From Roseobacter insulae (GTDB lineage Bacteria > Pseudomonadota > Alphaproteobacteria > Rhodobacterales > Rhodobacteraceae): a DNA stretch of 64,000 bases. The notes beneath the pieces were generated by a model, which was given only the letters and a program-made list of their open reading frames with translations, was not told where the DNA came from and made no database searches. The translations under genes and the position numbers were made by a program. Positions 61,469 through 64,000 of this stretch are shown in pieces. The first letter of the stretch is position 1; every line of letters begins with the position of its first letter. Location: the NCBI RefSeq assembly GCF_019375555.1, contig NZ_JAHXDN010000002.1, positions 806,001 through 870,000 of the forward strand. The letters are read 5' to 3'.

Positions 61469-62866
61469 TTATCCATGAACCTGCAGGATACGGCTGTGCT
61501 TTTGCGCTTCGCATCGGATGTCGCGGAAGCTGCGCAGGCCCCGCGCTTCCAGTATCGGCAGCATCGCCACAAAGGCCCGGGCCGTTGCCATCGCGTCGCC
61601 AAGCGCCGTGTGTCGCAGGTCCGAGGGAATTTCCACCTCGAGCCGGTCGCAGATGGCGTCCAGCGTATGCTCCGCCGATCCGCCGAAAACGATCGCCGAC
61701 AAATGCACGGTATCCAGCACCGGGTGGTCGAAGCGGACGCCGCAGTCGTCGGAATAGCGATGCAGAAAGGCCATATCGAAGGGCGCGTTATGGGCCATGA
61801 TAACGGCGCCCTGCGCAAAGCCGTGAAACTCCGCGCAGGCCTTGTGGCAGGGGGGAGCCCCGGCCACCATCCCGTCGGTAATGCGGTGAACCCGGGTGGC
61901 CCCGGGGGGGATCGGCCTGCCGGGGTTGACCAGCGTATCAAAGGTTTCGGCGGGGATGACCTTGCCGTTGACCACGCGGACCGCGCCCAGTTGCACCACC
62001 TCGTCCCTGTCGGGGTCGAGCCCGGTTGTCTCGCTGTCGAACACCACGTAGGTCAGATCCCGCAGATTCGTGGCGTCGAGCTCGCCGGGCTGGTCTTTTT
62101 CCAGCAGGTCAAAGTCGTATACCAGCGGTCGGGCGGCATCGGGATCGAGCGGTTCGAGCATCAGCGTGTAGCCACCACCCGCATCGAACCGCCGCAGGTG
62201 GCCTGAATACATCGCACCGGACCGCCCCTTGATCGCCACGGCGCGCCGCTCGGCCCCGTCGCTGTGCATCTTGGCCAGAACGTCGCGCAGGGCGGCCTCG
62301 TCGAGGTAGTCGAAGACGGAGCCGTTGAGACGCAGAGGCGCTTCCCGCGCCATCAGGTCCGCTGCCTGTCCATCGTAGAGGACGATCTGGTGATCCGGCG
62401 ATGCGACAATCACCGCGACGGGAATATCAGACAGAATGCGCAATAACTGGGCGCGCTGGTGCTCCAGCCGCGCGGTTTTCTGGGCAACGGTCTCTGCTGT
62501 GACCTGGGCGGCTTCGCCGAGCTTTTCCTGAATGGCGCAGGCCGCGGGCGCAAGATCGCCGAGATACTTCGCGGCCTCGGGATCAAACGCGCTCTCGACC
62601 TGCGCGTGGGCGCGCACGCGGAACTGCGCCGCCAGATGTTCAATGGGTTTGCTAAGGTTCTCGTCAAACAAGCGCCACACGAAGGTGGCGAGGGCCAGCA
62701 GCCCAAAGGTCGAGATGATCGCCACGGTCGAAAAGGCGGACAAAGCATCAGGATCGCCAAGCCGGCGATACCCGAACCAAAGCGCGCCCAGCACGATCGC
62801 AACGCCGGCAATCGCAATCAGGCCGAAGAACAAAAATACCCGGAGCCGAAGACTGAGCGCCTTCAT
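61469..62866 (-). CDS. Membrane-anchored PAS-DnaQ 3'-5' exonuclease
   Basis: The 465-residue protein has two membrane helices (about residues 8-30 and 42-65), a HAMP-like stretch, a coiled coil, a PAS-like domain (about 140-240; IPVAVIVASPDHQIVLYDG) and a C-terminal DEDDh exonuclease domain. The exonuclease carboxylates are Asp277 and Glu279 (FDSETTGLDP), a third Asp in HNAPFDMAFL, and His/Asp in HTALGDAMATA. It resembles the DnaQ-like proteins found beside DUF294 and sodium-solute symporter genes. It is 1 base from the small upstream gene. Confidence 0.86.
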   Translation of the reverse strand: MKALSLRLRVFLFFGLIAIAGVAIVLGALWFGYRRLGDPDALSAFSTVAIISTFGLLALATFVWRLFDENLSKPIEHLAAQFRVRAHAQVESAFDPEAAKYLGDLAPAACAIQEKLGEAAQVTAETVAQKTARLEHQRAQLLRILSDIPVAVIVASPDHQIVLYDGQAADLMAREAPLRLNGSVFDYLDEAALRDVLAKMHSDGAERRAVAIKGRSGAMYSGHLRRFDAGGGYTLMLEPLDPDAARPLVYDFDLLEKDQPGELDATNLRDLTYVVFDSETTGLDPDRDEVVQLGAVRVVNGKVIPAETFDTLVNPGRPIPPGATRVHRITDGMVAGAPPCHKACAEFHGFAQGAVIMAHNAPFDMAFLHRYSDDCGVRFDHPVLDTVHLSAIVFGGSAEHTLDAICDRLEVEIPSDLRHTALGDAMATARAFVAMLPILEARGLRSFRDIRCEAQKHSRILQVHG

Positions 62867-62867
62867 G

Positions 62868-63389
62868 TCAGGCTCCTTCGCAGGCGGCTTTCAGCACGGG
62901 ATCATTGTGCTGCAGGGACCGCCACTCCGCATTCAGCACTTCGCCGTCCGTCCCGAAGTCAATACCGTCCACCACATCGGCCCGCCGTGCGCCCGCGCAA
63001 TCGAACAGCATCGGCACCTTGGCCGTCCGCGTCCAGCGGCCATAAAAAACCAGATCGACGATCCGTTGGTCGGGTCGGGCCGGGTGGGTCCGCTGGCTGG
63101 CCCGGTCAACGGCGACAAAGCGGGACACGAAGGGCCGCGCGTAGGTCCAGGGCCGGTAGAAGGCCTGCTCTTCCATGGCTTGCGCGACAACCATCCCGTT
63201 CGGCATGTTGGCTGTCGTCCGCCCGTACCAGCCATATTCGCTGGAGATGGTGGCAAGCAGCATCGCCGCCCCGGCAGCCGCCGGTATCAGCCACTTGGGC
63301 AGGCGGCCCTTGAGCGTCCTGTTCAGAGCCCAGACGATGAGCGCCGCCGCAGCCCCTGCAACGATGGTGCCGATCAGTTCAAAGAACAT
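62868..63389 (-). CDS. Small membrane-anchored protein, unknown function
   Basis: The 173-residue protein has hydrophobic helices at about residues 5-24 and 33-50, then a soluble domain (YARPFVSRFVAVDRASQRTHP, QRIVDLVFYGRWTRTAKVPML) with two Cys (DCAGARR, KAACEG). I do not recognise the family. It lies between the exonuclease and DUF294-type genes, 21 bases from the latter, in one leftward operon. Confidence 0.65.
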   Translation of the reverse strand: MFFELIGTIVAGAAAALIVWALNRTLKGRLPKWLIPAAAGAAMLLATISSEYGWYGRTTANMPNGMVVAQAMEEQAFYRPWTYARPFVSRFVAVDRASQRTHPARPDQRIVDLVFYGRWTRTAKVPMLFDCAGARRADVVDGIDFGTDGEVLNAEWRSLQHNDPVLKAACEGA

Positions 63390-63410
63390 GTGCCTCCCCT
63401 TCCTCTCATT

Positions 63411-64000
63411 CTAGCCCAGAACACCGCGACCCTGCATCAGGGCGGATTGCATCGTCTTGATTACCACGAAGGCATCCCGCAGATGGCTGCGCTCAAAGTC
63501 CGAAAGCGTGGCCGGTGGCAGGAAGTTGTTCGGCGGCTTGCCCTGTTTGATCCGCCTTGCCTGATGGTCCAGCCGGGTCTGGGCAACCAGATCATAGGCG
63601 TCGAGCAGGTCACGTCCACCGCTTTGGCTGAGCACATCGCTGGCCATCGCCGCTTCCAGCCGGGCGCGGGTGTTGACCACATCGAGCTTTCCCTGCAACG
63701 CATACATGCGCCCCAGATCGACAACCGGAACAACTCCGTTGAGTTTCAGATCGATAGTGTGACGATGCTCGCCCGACCGGATGGTCGCAAGACCTTTCAG
63801 AAGCCCAAGCGGCGTTGCATGGGTCAGTGCGTTGCTGGCCATGTGCGCGGTAAAGATCGAATTGGCCGCCGCCGCCTCCAGCGTTTCCATCTGCAACCCG
63901 TCAAAGAGCGTGGCATCGCCGCCGATGGGGCGCAGATCGAACATAACCGACGCCAGCATCTGGGCTTCCTTGCTGGGGCTTTTGATCCACGACTGGAAAT
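63411..64000 (-). CDS. DUF294-type nucleotidyltransferase-like protein (C-terminal part)
   Basis: The gene is cut by the right edge: the frame stays open to 64000 (reading FQSWIKSPSKEAQ before the first Met in view). The visible part (about 196 residues) carries the DUF294 C-terminal pattern: FDLRPIGGDATLFDGL, then the helical substrate-binding-like domain with DLKLNGVVPVVDLGRMYAL. Full proteins usually have cNMP and CBS domains before a nucleotidyltransferase domain. It heads the gene order to the PAS-DnaQ exonuclease. Confidence 0.8.
   Translation of the reverse strand, partial: FQSWIKSPSKEAQMLASVMFDLRPIGGDATLFDGLQMETLEAAAANSIFTAHMASNALTHATPLGLLKGLATIRSGEHRHTIDLKLNGVVPVVDLGRMYALQGKLDVVNTRARLEAAMASDVLSQSGGRDLLDAYDLVAQTRLDHQARRIKQGKPPNNFLPPATLSDFERSHLRDAFVVIKTMQSALMQGRGVLG

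Noticed and set aside
1-64000. CRISPR arrays, insertion sequences, integrases, prophage genes
   Set aside because: No spaced direct repeats, transposase or integrase motifs or terminal inverted repeats were seen.

Overview
The window looks like chromosomal DNA of a marine Rhodobacterales (Roseobacter-group) alphaproteobacterium. The evidence is the moderately high GC, a two-piece (permuted) tmRNA gene, a DUF1476 (F1-ATPase inhibitor zeta type) start next to purC, the trgA-trgB-cysK block known from Rhodobacter, an sspB/DUF4169/ribbon-helix-helix neighbourhood and a DMSP demethylation cluster (dmdA-acuI). There is no phage, insertion sequence or CRISPR array, and gene density is high throughout.

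Layout. 1-5.1 kb: purine genes purC-purS-purQ, then a DctB/DctD-type two-component pair whose DctD lacks the sigma-54 contact loop. 5.1-9.4 kb: RNase E with a long leader and a strong terminator, a TusA-like protein and CcdA. 9.4-16.1 kb: a membrane hydrolase with a cytochrome P450, class I aldolase, and fumC with two tiny co-transcribed genes, a secreted protein and SspB. 16.2-18.7 kb: a chromate transporter with a rhodanese-ChrB fusion, and ssrA with a readable tag (ANDNRAPVAMAA). 18.9-21.5 kb: small genes, a structured leader and a FadR/GntR regulator. 21.5-29.3 kb: DUF2182, DUF1326 and DinB genes running into dmdA and acuI, facing a BCCT transporter, which together read as a DMSP uptake and catabolism locus; then a class V aminotransferase-like enzyme. 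29.4-37.9 kb: stress genes phr, cfa, trgA, trgB, cysK, a large MscS-type channel, a trans-editing AlaX and tRNA-Ser(GGA).

38.3-56.8 kb is the most distinctive part. Two complete branched-chain/urea-type ABC transporters lie on either side of a two-component system. The leftward one is followed by formamidase (fmdA) and fmdB. The rightward one has the long UrtB typical of urea systems, but no urease genes follow in the window. The sensor between them is a 1114-residue fusion of an NCS1 permease-like membrane domain, a cysteine cluster, a histidine kinase and a receiver; its LuxR-type partner overlaps it. A perfect 18-bp inverted repeat lies in the divergent promoter between the amide operon and the sensor gene. 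I read this as a nitrogen-scavenging regulon for urea and short amides in which a permease-like protein senses the substrate.

56.8-64 kb: a class III nucleotide cyclase whose purine-selecting positions look guanylate-like, an unknown histidine-rich protein paired with an 821-residue PLP decarboxylase, and a membrane-anchored PAS-DnaQ exonuclease next to a DUF294-type nucleotidyltransferase gene cut by the window edge.
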